This document shows, piece after piece, positions 1-9,499 of a stretch of 64,000 bases of DNA. Source of the stretch: Streptomyces reniochalinae (GTDB lineage Bacteria; Actinomycetota; Actinomycetes; Streptomycetales; Streptomycetaceae); the NCBI RefSeq assembly GCF_003323735.1, contig NZ_QOIM01000042.1:372001-436000 (forward strand), read 5' to 3'. Each line of letters starts with the position of its first letter. Within the stretch, counting starts at the first letter, position 1. Made by a program: the position numbers and the translations under genes. Under the pieces are notes generated by a model that did no database searches, was not told the DNA's origin, and saw only the letters and a list, made by a program, of their open reading frames with translations.

Positions 1-114
1 CAGGAACAGGGAGCCCAGCGTGGCCACGCCCACCGCCGGGCCGGACTGCTGTGCCGTCGCGGCCAGGCCGCCGCCCGCTCCGGCGCGCGAGGCGGGGGCG
101 TCCCCGGATGGGGG
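1..114 (-). pseudogene. fragment resembling the C-terminal part of an MFS drug transporter
   Basis: Read on the minus strand towards the left edge, this stretch translates as an Ala/Gly-rich segment containing LAATAQQSGPAVGVATLGS. That resembles the late transmembrane helix of DHA2-type major facilitator exporters, where a (T/S)QQxGxAxGVAxLG pattern is common. A whole transporter would need about 1 kb of coding sequence upstream on this strand, and that space is taken by dusB on the opposite strand. It is therefore probably the 5'-truncated end of a dead transporter gene that continues outside the window. The match is by eye over about 35 residues, so chance similarity remains possible. Confidence 0.35.
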
Positions 115-164
115 ACAATGGGGAGTCGCCCCGCCCGCCCCGTCACCCGAAGGACCGCCGCCGC

Positions 165-1316
165 ATGACCCGGACCGCCACGCAGCCGCTGCACATCGGA
201 CCGCACGCCGTCTGGCCGCCCGTCGTGCTGGCGCCGATGGCGGGGATCACCAACGCGCCGTTCCGTACCCTGTGCCGGGAGTTCTCGGGGGACCGGGGCC
301 TGTTCGTCAGCGAGATGATCACCACGCGGGCGCTGGTGGAGCGCAACGAGAAGACGATGCAGCTCGTGCACTTCGACGCGAGCGAGAAGCCGCGCTCCAT
401 CCAGCTGTACGGCGTGGATCCGGTGACCGTCGGCAAGGCGGTGCGGATGATCGCCGACGAGGACCTGGCCGATCACATCGACCTCAACTTCGGCTGCCCC
501 GTGCCCAAGGTCACCCGCAAGGGCGGCGGCTCGGCGCTGCCGTACAAGCGGCCGCTGCTGCGCGCCATCCTGCACGAGGCCGTCGGCAACGCGGGCGGCC
601 TCCCGGTGACCATGAAGATGCGCAAGGGCATCGACGACGACCACCTCACCTGCCTCGACGCGGGACGTATCGCCGTCGAGGAGGGCATCACCGCCATCGC
701 TCTGCACGGCCGCACTGCGGCACAGCACTACGGAGGCACCGCCGACTGGGACGCCATCGCGCGCCTCAAGGAAACGGTTCCGGAGATTCCGGTGCTGGGC
801 AACGGCGACATCTGGTCCGCCGACGACGCCGTGCGGATGATGCGTCGGACCGGCTGCGACGGTGTCGTCGTGGGCCGCGGCTGCCTGGGGCGGCCGTGGC
901 TGTTCGCCGATCTGGTGGCCGCGCTCGCGGGGGAGGGCGAGGCCGGGTACGCGCGGCCCACCCTGCGCGAGGTCGCCGAGGTGATGGTGCGGCACGCGCG
1001 GCTGCTGGGGGAGTGGCTGGGGGACGAGGGGCGCGGCGTCATCGACTTCCGCAAGCACGTCGCCTGGTACACCAAGGGCTTCTCCGTGGGCTCCGGGCTG
1101 CGCCGGAGGCTCGCGGTCGCGGGCTCGCTGGACGAGCTGCGCGGCCTGCTCGACGAGTTGGACCTCTCCCAGGAGTGGCCCCAGGGGGCCGACGGGCCCC
1201 GCGGCCGCACCCACTCGCGCAACAAGGTCGTCCTGCCCGACGGCTGGCTGGACGACCCCTACGCATACGGCACGGGCGTCGGCGCGGACGCCGAACTGGC
1301 CACCTCCGGCGGCTGA
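165..1316 (+). CDS. dusB: tRNA-dihydrouridine synthase (DusB type)
   Basis: FMN enzyme that reduces uridines in the D-loop of tRNA using NADPH. The 383-residue protein has the TIM-barrel start PMAGITNAPFR (residues 24-34), the catalytic-cysteine motif LNFGCPVPKV (Cys111), and the FMN/phosphate-binding end of the barrel, PVLGNGDIWS followed by VVVGRGCLGRPWLF. The length fits actinobacterial DusB, which has a C-terminal helical domain. I chose ATG 165 because GAAGGA lies about 9 bases upstream and homology begins at once. The longer open frame from 51 is unlikely to be translated. It converges on the next gene over a 52-bp spacer. Confidence 0.93.
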   Translation: MTRTATQPLHIGPHAVWPPVVLAPMAGITNAPFRTLCREFSGDRGLFVSEMITTRALVERNEKTMQLVHFDASEKPRSIQLYGVDPVTVGKAVRMIADEDLADHIDLNFGCPVPKVTRKGGGSALPYKRPLLRAILHEAVGNAGGLPVTMKMRKGIDDDHLTCLDAGRIAVEEGITAIALHGRTAAQHYGGTADWDAIARLKETVPEIPVLGNGDIWSADDAVRMMRRTGCDGVVVGRGCLGRPWLFADLVAALAGEGEAGYARPTLREVAEVMVRHARLLGEWLGDEGRGVIDFRKHVAWYTKGFSVGSGLRRRLAVAGSLDELRGLLDELDLSQEWPQGADGPRGRTHSRNKVVLPDGWLDDPYAYGTGVGADAELATSGG

Positions 1317-1329
1317 CCGCCCCTTTCCC

Positions 1330-1357
1330 GGCACGCACGCGCCGCGCGGGGCGTGCC
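1330..1357. terminator. possible weak stem-loop between convergent genes
   Basis: GGCACGC (1330-1336) can pair with GCGTGCC (1351-1357) in the short spacer between dusB and the convergent cyclotransferase gene. The loop is 14 bases and GC-rich. There is no T-run, as is usual in Streptomyces. Confidence 0.35.
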
Positions 1358-1368
1358 CCCGCGCGGGC

Positions 1369-1905
1369 TTACCGCCGCCCGGCCTGCGTGCGCAGGGCTG
1401 CCGCCTCCAGGCGCGCCGCGTACCCGTCGAGTCGTGCCTCCGCGAAGGTGTCGGCTTCCCAGTCGGCGGGGCGGATCTCGGACGGGCTCGCCCAGACGTA
1501 CGCCCAGGCCCGGCGGGGTGCCGCCCGGCCGGTGCGGTCGGGCCCAGCGCTGCTGCCGGTTCGACCGGCCCCGTCGGCTTCGTCGCCCCGGTCGAGAACG
1601 AGGGTGCGCAACTCGTACGCGTCGTCCTCGAAGTCGTCCAGTACGCGCCACTCGTGCGCCGTCAGCCCGGTCAGCAGCAGGCCGTGCGCGGTCCGTCCGG
1701 GGGCCGGGACGAGGCCGGGATACGGCCTGTTCCGCAGCGCCGCGGTGCGCCAGCCGGAGGCCGTGGCGCCGGCGGCGGGCGGAACCTGTCCGAGAAGTGC
1801 CGTCAGTATCCGGCGGAAGCGCAGGGTGCCGTAGACGAAGAGGGCGTCGGCGCCGGTGTCGACGGGGCTGAGGCGGGGGCGTCGGGTGCTGTTCGGAGGG
1901 GTCAT
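1369..1905 (-). CDS. gamma-glutamylcyclotransferase-like (AIG2/GGCT fold) protein
   Basis: Small cytoplasmic protein of the GGCT superfamily, whose members cyclise gamma-glutamyl amines or amino acids to 5-oxoproline. The 178-residue protein has the substrate-loop motif LFVYGTLRF (about residues 22-30) and the acidic motif LDDFEDDAYELR, which carries the probable catalytic glutamate. The C-terminal half has a low-complexity patch rich in Gly, Ala, Asp and Arg. The start is ATG 1905, where TACGGT lies 7 bases upstream and suggests leaderless transcription. An in-frame GTG at 1956 would add 17 residues without family support. The true substrate is not visible. Confidence 0.75.
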   Translation of the reverse strand: MTPPNSTRRPRLSPVDTGADALFVYGTLRFRRILTALLGQVPPAAGATASGWRTAALRNRPYPGLVPAPGRTAHGLLLTGLTAHEWRVLDDFEDDAYELRTLVLDRGDEADGAGRTGSSAGPDRTGRAAPRRAWAYVWASPSEIRPADWEADTFAEARLDGYAARLEAAALRTQAGRR

Positions 1906-1997
1906 GCGGGGCACCGTACGGTGGCACGGAGACTGTCCGCATGGTGAGACGTTCACTCGAATGGCCGCGTGATTCGCGCCACCTTGATAAGGGTGCC

Positions 1998-2032
1998 GCT
2001 CATATGAGCGATGTGAACGCGCTCAAATGAGT
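1998..2032. promoter_or_regulatory. two similar palindromes upstream of ppdK (candidate operator pair)
   Basis: GCTCATATGAGC (1998-2009) is a perfect 12-bp palindrome. GCTCAAATGAGT (2021-2032) repeats it with two changes, 23 bp further on. They lie about 290-320 bp before the dikinase start, in a 412-bp non-coding gap that also has a short AT-richer patch. A dimeric regulator bound at two sites is the simplest reading. I see nothing else definite in the gap. Confidence 0.45.
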
Positions 2033-2317
2033 GGTGTATGTCTCCAAGGAGCAGGCGGCGGTTTTACCGACCCTTGGTTCCGAGGTCGTACGCATGTGTC
2101 GCGTTCCGTCCGCAAGGCGGCCCGCCGTGCTCCTCAGCGTCATCATCCGTTCGGCTTCTGAATGGAGCGGCCAATCAGCCTCAACCGGTCAGTACTTTCG
2201 ATCTCTCGGCAGACGGGTGGTTACGGCCGTGTGACATGCCGCTGGACGTACTCGCAAGCCTTTGATCTGGGTACGCTCCCCGCCGTCAGGGCAACCGACC
2301 ACGAGGAGCCGAGTCCG

Positions 2318-5062
<2,745 letters not shown>

Positions 5063-5130
5063 AGGCCGGCCAGCACCCACCCCGGGCCCCCGTCCGCTCA
5101 CCACCCTCACCGCGGAAGGGGCCCGGTCCC

Positions 5131-5166
5131 AAGGGGGCGGCACCCGTGCGGGGGTGCCGCCTCCTT
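5131..5166 (+). terminator. strong stem-loop terminator after ppdK
   Basis: A 15-bp stem with one G-T pair joins 5131-5145 to 5152-5166 around a 6-base loop. It is 69 bases past the ppdK stop and ends in CCTCCTT. It could also serve the convergent thioredoxin operon. Confidence 0.75.
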
Positions 5167-5236
5167 CACGCGTGCGTGCCGGCCTCCATGCGTAACGGTC
5201 AGCGGGGCCCGGCGCAGGAGCCCGCACGGGCGGGTC

Positions 5237-5578
5237 TCACCGCGTCTCCTCCAGGCCCAGCGCCTCCACCAGACGGCGCTCCGGATGGGCGCCGACCACC
5301 GAGCGGGTGGGCTCGCCGTTCCGGAAGAGGACGAGCGTCGGCATCGACAGGACGCTGTAGGCGGCTTGCGTGGCCGGGTTGCGGTCCACGTCGAGGGAGA
5401 CCACTTTCAAGGTGCCCTCGCGCTCGGCGGCGATGTGGGCGAGCACCGGGGCGACCATGCGGCACGGCGGGCACCAGTCGGCGGTGAAGTCCACCAGTAC
5501 CGGCACGTCGCAGCGGAGCACCTCCTCCTCGAACGTGTCGTCGGTGACCTCGGGCAGGTGGCTGGTCCTCGTGCTCAT
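5237..5578 (-). CDS. thioredoxin
   Basis: Cytoplasmic dithiol oxidoreductase of 113 residues. The active site is ADWCPPCRMV (Cys36 and Cys39), with Pro-Pro between the cysteines instead of the usual Gly-Pro. It keeps the buried Asp in VDFTADW, the cis-proline in MPTLVLF and the closing helix, so the fold is complete. Its ATG overlaps the stop of the upstream MerR gene (ATGA), so the two are cotranscribed and probably translationally coupled. The context implies that the MerR protein adjusts thioredoxin supply to a chemical signal. CPPC thioredoxins are known variants whose redox potential differs from CGPC forms. Confidence 0.9.
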   Translation of the reverse strand: MSTRTSHLPEVTDDTFEEEVLRCDVPVLVDFTADWCPPCRMVAPVLAHIAAEREGTLKVVSLDVDRNPATQAAYSVLSMPTLVLFRNGEPTRSVVGAHPERRLVEALGLEETR

Positions 5579-6102
5579 CGTTCTCCCTCGAAGTCGTGTG
5601 CGTGCGGCGGAGCCGGTGCGTGGACCGGTGCCGCTGTGCGGGGCCAGACCGGTGTGCGCGGCGGTGCCGGGGCGTGAGCTGGTGCCGGTGTCGGGGGCGG
5701 CGGTGTCAGCTCGCAGCGCGGTTGCGGGCCGTGCGGCGACCCGGCCGCCGCCTCGACCTCGGCGCGCGCGAGCCGCGCGTCGACCTCGTCCCGTACGAGG
5801 CGCAGTTCGGCGATGCAGGCGTCCAGTTCAGCGAGTTTGCGGCGGTAGACCTCCAGCGAGTCGGGGCAGGAGTCGCCCGCCGGGTGGCCCGCGCGCAGGC
5901 ACTCCACGAAGGGCCGGGTCTCCTCCAGTTCGAAGCCGTGGTCCCGCAGTGTTCTGATCTGCCGCAGCACCGCGAGGTCGTCCTCGCCGAACGTGCGGTG
6001 CCCGTGGGCGTCCCGGTCCACTCGCAACAGGCCGCGCGCCTCGTAGTAGCGCAGTGTCCTGGTGGTGGTGCCCGCGCGTTTGGCCAGCTCCCCGATACGC
6101 AT
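5575..6102 (-). CDS. MerR-family regulator, first gene of the thioredoxin operon
   Basis: 175-residue transcription regulator with an N-terminal winged helix (MRIGELAKRAGTTTRTLRYYEARGLL, then GHRTFGEDDLAVLRQI), followed by a dimerisation coiled coil to about residue 120. Two cysteines frame CLRAGHPAGDSC and could bind a metal or sense thiols. It lacks the SoxR iron-sulfur cysteine cluster, so it is not SoxR. The last 45 residues are low-complexity Pro/Ala with APAPP repeats and histidines. It is driven by a MerR-type promoter about 80 bases upstream, so autoregulation together with thioredoxin is likely. The effector is unknown. Confidence 0.88.
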   Translation of the reverse strand: MRIGELAKRAGTTTRTLRYYEARGLLRVDRDAHGHRTFGEDDLAVLRQIRTLRDHGFELEETRPFVECLRAGHPAGDSCPDSLEVYRRKLAELDACIAELRLVRDEVDARLARAEVEAAAGSPHGPQPRCELTPPPPTPAPAHAPAPPRTPVWPRTAAPVHAPAPPHAHDFEGER

Positions 6103-6185
6103 CAGGCCCGCGTCCCTCCGTCGTCCGTCGCCGTTTTCGCTGTCCTCGGCGCTGCTTCACACGCTGTGCGTGTGCGGTGCTGTGC

Positions 6186-6216
6186 ACGCTATGCGTTGAC
6201 GCCGACGTCAACGCAA
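6186..6216 (-). promoter_or_regulatory. MerR-type promoter with palindrome in a 19-bp spacer
   Basis: On the minus strand, TTGCGT (6216-6211) and TAGCGT (6191-6186) are separated by 19 bp, the over-long spacer typical of MerR-activated promoters. The palindrome TGCGTTGAC-6-GTCAACGCA (6192-6215) occupies the spacer and overlaps the -35 box. Transcription would begin near 6179 and run into the MerR-thioredoxin genes. Confidence 0.65.
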
Positions 6217-6251
6217 CGGCGTGCGCGGGGTGTTGCCGAGCACGACGCGAG

Positions 6252-6551
6252 TGGTACACGACACGCCGGGCCGTGACAGCCGCGGGCCTCACAGCCGTGG
6301 CCGCCGGAGAGCCGGCAGGACCCCTCTCGTCCCGCGCCGCCGCCCCACCCCAGGCGGCGGCCGGCGAAGCCCCCTTCGTCGTACCGGCCCTGCGTGCGTG
6401 GCACGCGGAGGCGGGCGAGTTGCGAGCGTGACACCCGGCAGCGGACCCGACTGCGACACCTTCCGGCGCGGCGTCGCCTCACTGGGCCCGGGCCCCGGCC
6501 CGGAACTGCTGGCGCCGACCAGTCACCCGGGACCGCGTCGGCCGGGCGCGG
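6252..6551 (+). pseudogene. frameshifted N-terminal remnant, possibly a secreted beta-N-acetylhexosaminidase
   Basis: There is no intact gene here. One forward frame reads TRRAVTAAGLTAVAAG, like a twin-arginine or Sec signal, and then APFVVPALRAWHAEAGELR before a stop at 6429. That resembles the mature N-terminus of GH20 hexosaminidases (VPALREW). The next frame continues as CDTFRRGVASLGPG up to the opposite-strand response regulator. I see no convincing start codon. The pattern suggests the front end of a secreted glycosidase that has decayed by frameshift and deletion. The identification rests on short motifs. Confidence 0.3.
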
Positions 6552-7322
6552 TCACACCGGGTGGTAGCGGCGCTCCGGACGGCCCGTCGTGCCGTACCGG
6601 AGAGTGACCCGCGCGGTGCCCGTGGTCACGAAGTGCTCCAGGTAGCGGCGCGCGCTCACCCGGGACAGACCGCTGTGCCGGGCGCACTCGGAGGCGGACA
6701 GGCCCGCCTGGGCGCAGCTCGCGTCGAGCGTCGCACGCACCAGGGCCGACGTCTGCTCGGTCAGCCCCTTGGGCAGCGGGCCCCGGCGGGTGGCGAGCGC
6801 CCCGCCCGCCGGGGCCTCACCCGCCTGCGGGGCGGGCACGGGCGCGCCCGCTGACGCGGGCGCGGACTGCGGCACGCCCGTACCGGCGCCCGTGAAGACC
6901 CGGTCCAGTTCGTCCTGCCCCGGCGAGGTCAGCTCCTCGAACTCCCGCCGGTCGCGCGCGTACCGCTCCAGACGCTCGACCAGCAGCCGTCCCTCGAACG
7001 GCTTGACGACGTACTGCACCGCGCCCCCGTGCCGCGCGGCCCGCACGCTGGCCGCGTCCCGCGCCGCCGTGATCACGAGCACGTCGGGGCCGCCACCGGG
7101 CGCGCCGTCACCCCGCAGCCGCCGCAGCACCTCAAGGCCGCTCACATCCGGCAGGTACAGATCGAGCAGCACCAGGTCGGGGGCCAGCTCCCGCACCAGG
7201 GACAGCGCCTGCGCGCCGCTGTGCGCCACCCCGTCCACCTCGAAGCCCGGCACCCTCGCCACCAGCGTGCTGTGCAGGCGGGCCACCATGAAGTCGTCGT
7301 CGACGACCAGTACGCGGATCAC
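6552..7322 (-). CDS. orphan response regulator, DcuR/CitB-like
   Basis: 256-residue two-component regulator. The receiver domain has the acidic pocket VVDDD (residues 7-10), phospho-acceptor Asp54 in VLLDLYLPD and Lys107 in VVKPFEG. A Gly/Ala/Pro linker leads to a C-terminal helix-turn-helix (ECARHSGLSRVSARRYLEHF), the architecture of DcuR, CitB and DctR regulators of C4-dicarboxylate and citrate use. The GTG start overlaps the TGA of the SDR gene by 4 bases. Such regulators normally follow a PAS-containing sensor kinase; none is within 15 kb, so its partner must be encoded elsewhere or was lost and replaced by the SDR gene. Confidence 0.88.
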   Translation of the reverse strand: MIRVLVVDDDFMVARLHSTLVARVPGFEVDGVAHSGAQALSLVRELAPDLVLLDLYLPDVSGLEVLRRLRGDGAPGGGPDVLVITAARDAASVRAARHGGAVQYVVKPFEGRLLVERLERYARDRREFEELTSPGQDELDRVFTGAGTGVPQSAPASAGAPVPAPQAGEAPAGGALATRRGPLPKGLTEQTSALVRATLDASCAQAGLSASECARHSGLSRVSARRYLEHFVTTGTARVTLRYGTTGRPERRYHPV

Positions 7323-8239
7323 GAGGGCACCCCGTAGGCGACCCCCGTCAGCTCCTCCGAGGCCGCCCACAGACGCTGGGCCGCCGCGTCGTTGAGCGTC
7401 CACGGTGCCCGCAGCGACGGTGCGGGCGCGCCCCGCCAGCTCGCCAGCCGCGGCCCGGTGAAGGAGTCGGCGCCCACGCCGGGCGCCGTCGCCGCGTACA
7501 GCGTCGGCAGCGCGCCGGCCTCTGCGGACTGCGCGATTAGCCGGTTGCCCAGCCGCATCACGCGCTCGGCCGCCCTCCTGCCCTCCATGCGTGCGCTCGC
7601 GCTTTGCAGGTTCGTCGCCGCGTAGCCGGGGTGTGCCGCCGCGGCGATCAGCGGCGTGTCGGCCAGGCGGCCTGCCAGCTCGTGGGTGAAGAGCAGATTG
7701 GCTGTCTTGGACCGCCCGTAGGCGACCCAGCGCCGGTAGGAGCGCTCGCTGTTCAGGTCGGTGATGTCGATGTTGCCCAGCAGGTGCAGGGCGCTGGAGA
7801 CGGTGACCACCCGGGGAGCAGGTGAGGCCAGGAGCCTGTCCAGCAGCAGCCCGGTCAGGGCGAAGTGCCCCAGGTGGTTGACGCCGAACTGCCTCTCGAA
7901 GCCGTCCGCCGTGCGACCGTACGGCAGCGCCATCACGCCCGCGTTGTTGACCAGCAGGTCCACCCGCTCGTCCGGCAGCTCCTTGGCGAACGCGCTGACC
8001 GAGGCCAGGTCGCCCAGGTCGAGCAGGCGCAGCTCGGCGCGCGGCCCCGCCTCCGGCAGCTCCCGCACGAGCCGGTCGCGGGCCCACCGCCCGCGCTCCT
8101 CGTCGCGGCAGGCGAGGACGACGCGTGCGCCGCGCCGCGCCAGCTCCCTGGCCGTGACGAAACCCAGCCCGCTGTTGGCGCCGGTCACCACCGCGGTGCG
8201 GCCGCTCTGATCGGGGATGTTCCGCGCTGTCCAGCCCAT
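7319..8239 (-). CDS. short-chain dehydrogenase/reductase (retinol dehydrogenase/WWOX-like)
   Basis: NAD(P)-dependent oxidoreductase of 306 residues. It has the Rossmann motif TGANSGLG (19-26), the structural motif NNAG, a catalytic serine in TVSSALH and the active site YGRSK. The NLNSxxSYRRWVAYGRSK-like region and length match the subgroup annotated as retinol dehydrogenase-like, though the bacterial substrate is unknown. The ATG at 8239 has a GAGGAG/AAGGG stretch upstream. The last codon overlaps the response-regulator GTG, so the pair is translationally coupled. A longer open frame upstream is only the antisense of aroQ. Confidence 0.9.
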   Translation of the reverse strand: MGWTARNIPDQSGRTAVVTGANSGLGFVTARELARRGARVVLACRDEERGRWARDRLVRELPEAGPRAELRLLDLGDLASVSAFAKELPDERVDLLVNNAGVMALPYGRTADGFERQFGVNHLGHFALTGLLLDRLLASPAPRVVTVSSALHLLGNIDITDLNSERSYRRWVAYGRSKTANLLFTHELAGRLADTPLIAAAAHPGYAATNLQSASARMEGRRAAERVMRLGNRLIAQSAEAGALPTLYAATAPGVGADSFTGPRLASWRGAPAPSLRAPWTLNDAAAQRLWAASEELTGVAYGVPS

Positions 8240-8422
8240 CGCTCGCCCTTGCTCCTCGCCTCGCCGGCGCCCGTCCGTGCGGGGGCCTCTCCCTTCGGAG
8301 GCTAGCGGCACCTCCACCCCCGGTCGAGGTCGGCGGTACCGGCGGCGGTGCGTACCGGAGCCCGCGAGTCCGGCGGGCTCCGCACGAGGTCCAGGATTCG
8401 GGGCGGGCTCTAGGCTGCCTCC

Positions 8423-8938
8423 ATGAACGCGACTTCCTCCCCGTCCTCCGCCGAGACGTCCGCTTTCGCGGCGCCCCACGTGCTGCTGCTGCACGGCCCC
8501 AACCTCAACCTGCTGGGCGAGCGCGACCGCGACACCTACGGCAGCACCACCCTGCGGGACGTCGAGGAGCGCACCACGGCGCTCGGCAAGGAGCTCGGTG
8601 CCGAGGTGCGCTGCGCTCAGAGCAACAGCGAGGGCGCGCTCATCGACCTGATCCACGCCACCCGCGGCAGTGACGACGGCATCGTCTTCAACCCGGGCGC
8701 CTACGCGCACTACAGCTACGCGCTGCGTGACGCGCTGGAGGCCGTCACCGGGCTCGGTATCCCCTGCGTGGAGGTCCACATCTCCAACGTCCACGCCCGC
8801 GAGCCGTTCCGGCACACCTCCGTCACGGCACCGGTGTGCCAGGGCATGGTCTCGGGCCACGGCGTCTTCGGGTACGAGCTGGCGCTGCGCTCCGTACTGC
8901 ACCGGATCGGGGAGTGGGGCAGCCGGCAGGCGGTCTGA
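8423..8938 (+). CDS. aroQ: 3-dehydroquinate dehydratase, type II
   Basis: Converts 3-dehydroquinate to 3-dehydroshikimate in the shikimate (or quinate-use) pathway, as a dodecameric cytosolic enzyme. The 171-residue protein carries LLLHGPNLNLLGERD, with the catalytic-loop Arg and Tyr (TYG) just after, then NPGAYAHYSYALRDA and the histidine motif VEVHISNVHAREPFRH. A 20-residue polar N-terminal extension precedes the domain. TAGGCT sits exactly 6 bases before the ATG, so the mRNA is probably leaderless. It is separate from the other aro genes, so a biosynthetic or catabolic role cannot be decided here. Confidence 0.93.
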   Translation: MNATSSPSSAETSAFAAPHVLLLHGPNLNLLGERDRDTYGSTTLRDVEERTTALGKELGAEVRCAQSNSEGALIDLIHATRGSDDGIVFNPGAYAHYSYALRDALEAVTGLGIPCVEVHISNVHAREPFRHTSVTAPVCQGMVSGHGVFGYELALRSVLHRIGEWGSRQAV

Positions 8939-8965
8939 GCCCGCCTCATCCGGTCCGCCTCACCC

Positions 8966-8990
8966 GGGCGGCCCCACGCCCGGGCCGCCT
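8966..8990. terminator. stem-loop between aroQ and the convergent cupin gene
   Basis: GGCGGCCC (8967-8974) pairs with GGGCCGCC (8982-8989) around a 7-base loop; a flanking G-T pair extends it. It lies 28 bases after the aroQ stop and could act in both directions. Confidence 0.55.
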
Positions 8991-9021
8991 CGCTCGCCCG
9001 GCGTGCCTCAGCCGGCGTGGC

Positions 9022-9345
9022 TCACTCGGTGCCCGTCACCGCCGTGAGGATGAACACCGAGTCCTCCAGCGCCAGCACCCCGTGCCGCAGGTGCGGAATC
9101 CGCTGGATCTGCCCGGCGGCGACGTCCTGGTCGGCGGTGCCCTCGGTGAGCCTGACACTGCCCTGCAAGACGTGCAGGCTCGCCGCCGGGGGAGTGTTGT
9201 GCTCCTCCAGGGAGGAGCCCTCCGTCAGCGCGATGACGGACTGCCGCAGCGGCCCGTCGTGCAGGAAGAGGTACGCGCTGCGGCCGTGCGGGTCTTTCCT
9301 CGCCAGCGCCAGGTGCTCGGCTGCCAGTGCGGTCATATCATCCAT
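9022..9345 (-). CDS. small cupin-domain protein
   Basis: Single-domain cupin of 107 residues. Cupin motif 1 is degenerate (LEEHNTPPAASLHVLQGSVRLT) and motif 2 is GQIQRIPHLRHGVLALEDSVFIL. One or two histidines that could bind metal remain. Such proteins are often annotated as LuxR- or quercetinase-like cupins without known function. It is divergent from an AraC regulator that starts 154 bp away, so it may be that regulator's target. I chose ATG 9345; the ATG at 9336 is equally possible, and neither has a good ribosome-binding site. Confidence 0.7.
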   Translation of the reverse strand: MDDMTALAAEHLALARKDPHGRSAYLFLHDGPLRQSVIALTEGSSLEEHNTPPAASLHVLQGSVRLTEGTADQDVAAGQIQRIPHLRHGVLALEDSVFILTAVTGTE

Positions 9346-9499
9346 GCGTCCATCGTGCCTCGCACTCCACACGATGCAACCGGCCGACCCGCGCGGGAGC
9401 CCGCGCAATTCCCCCCTCGGAACCCCGCGCGGACCTCGCCGGGCCCCGCACGCCGTCGGCCCGGGTCAGCGGTTTCCAGGCCCGCTCTAAGCTGCTGCC

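Noticed and set aside
20-1834. 604-codon plus-strand frame starting inside the left edge
   Set aside because: It overlaps dusB in a different frame and is Arg/Pro/Ala-rich shadow sequence.
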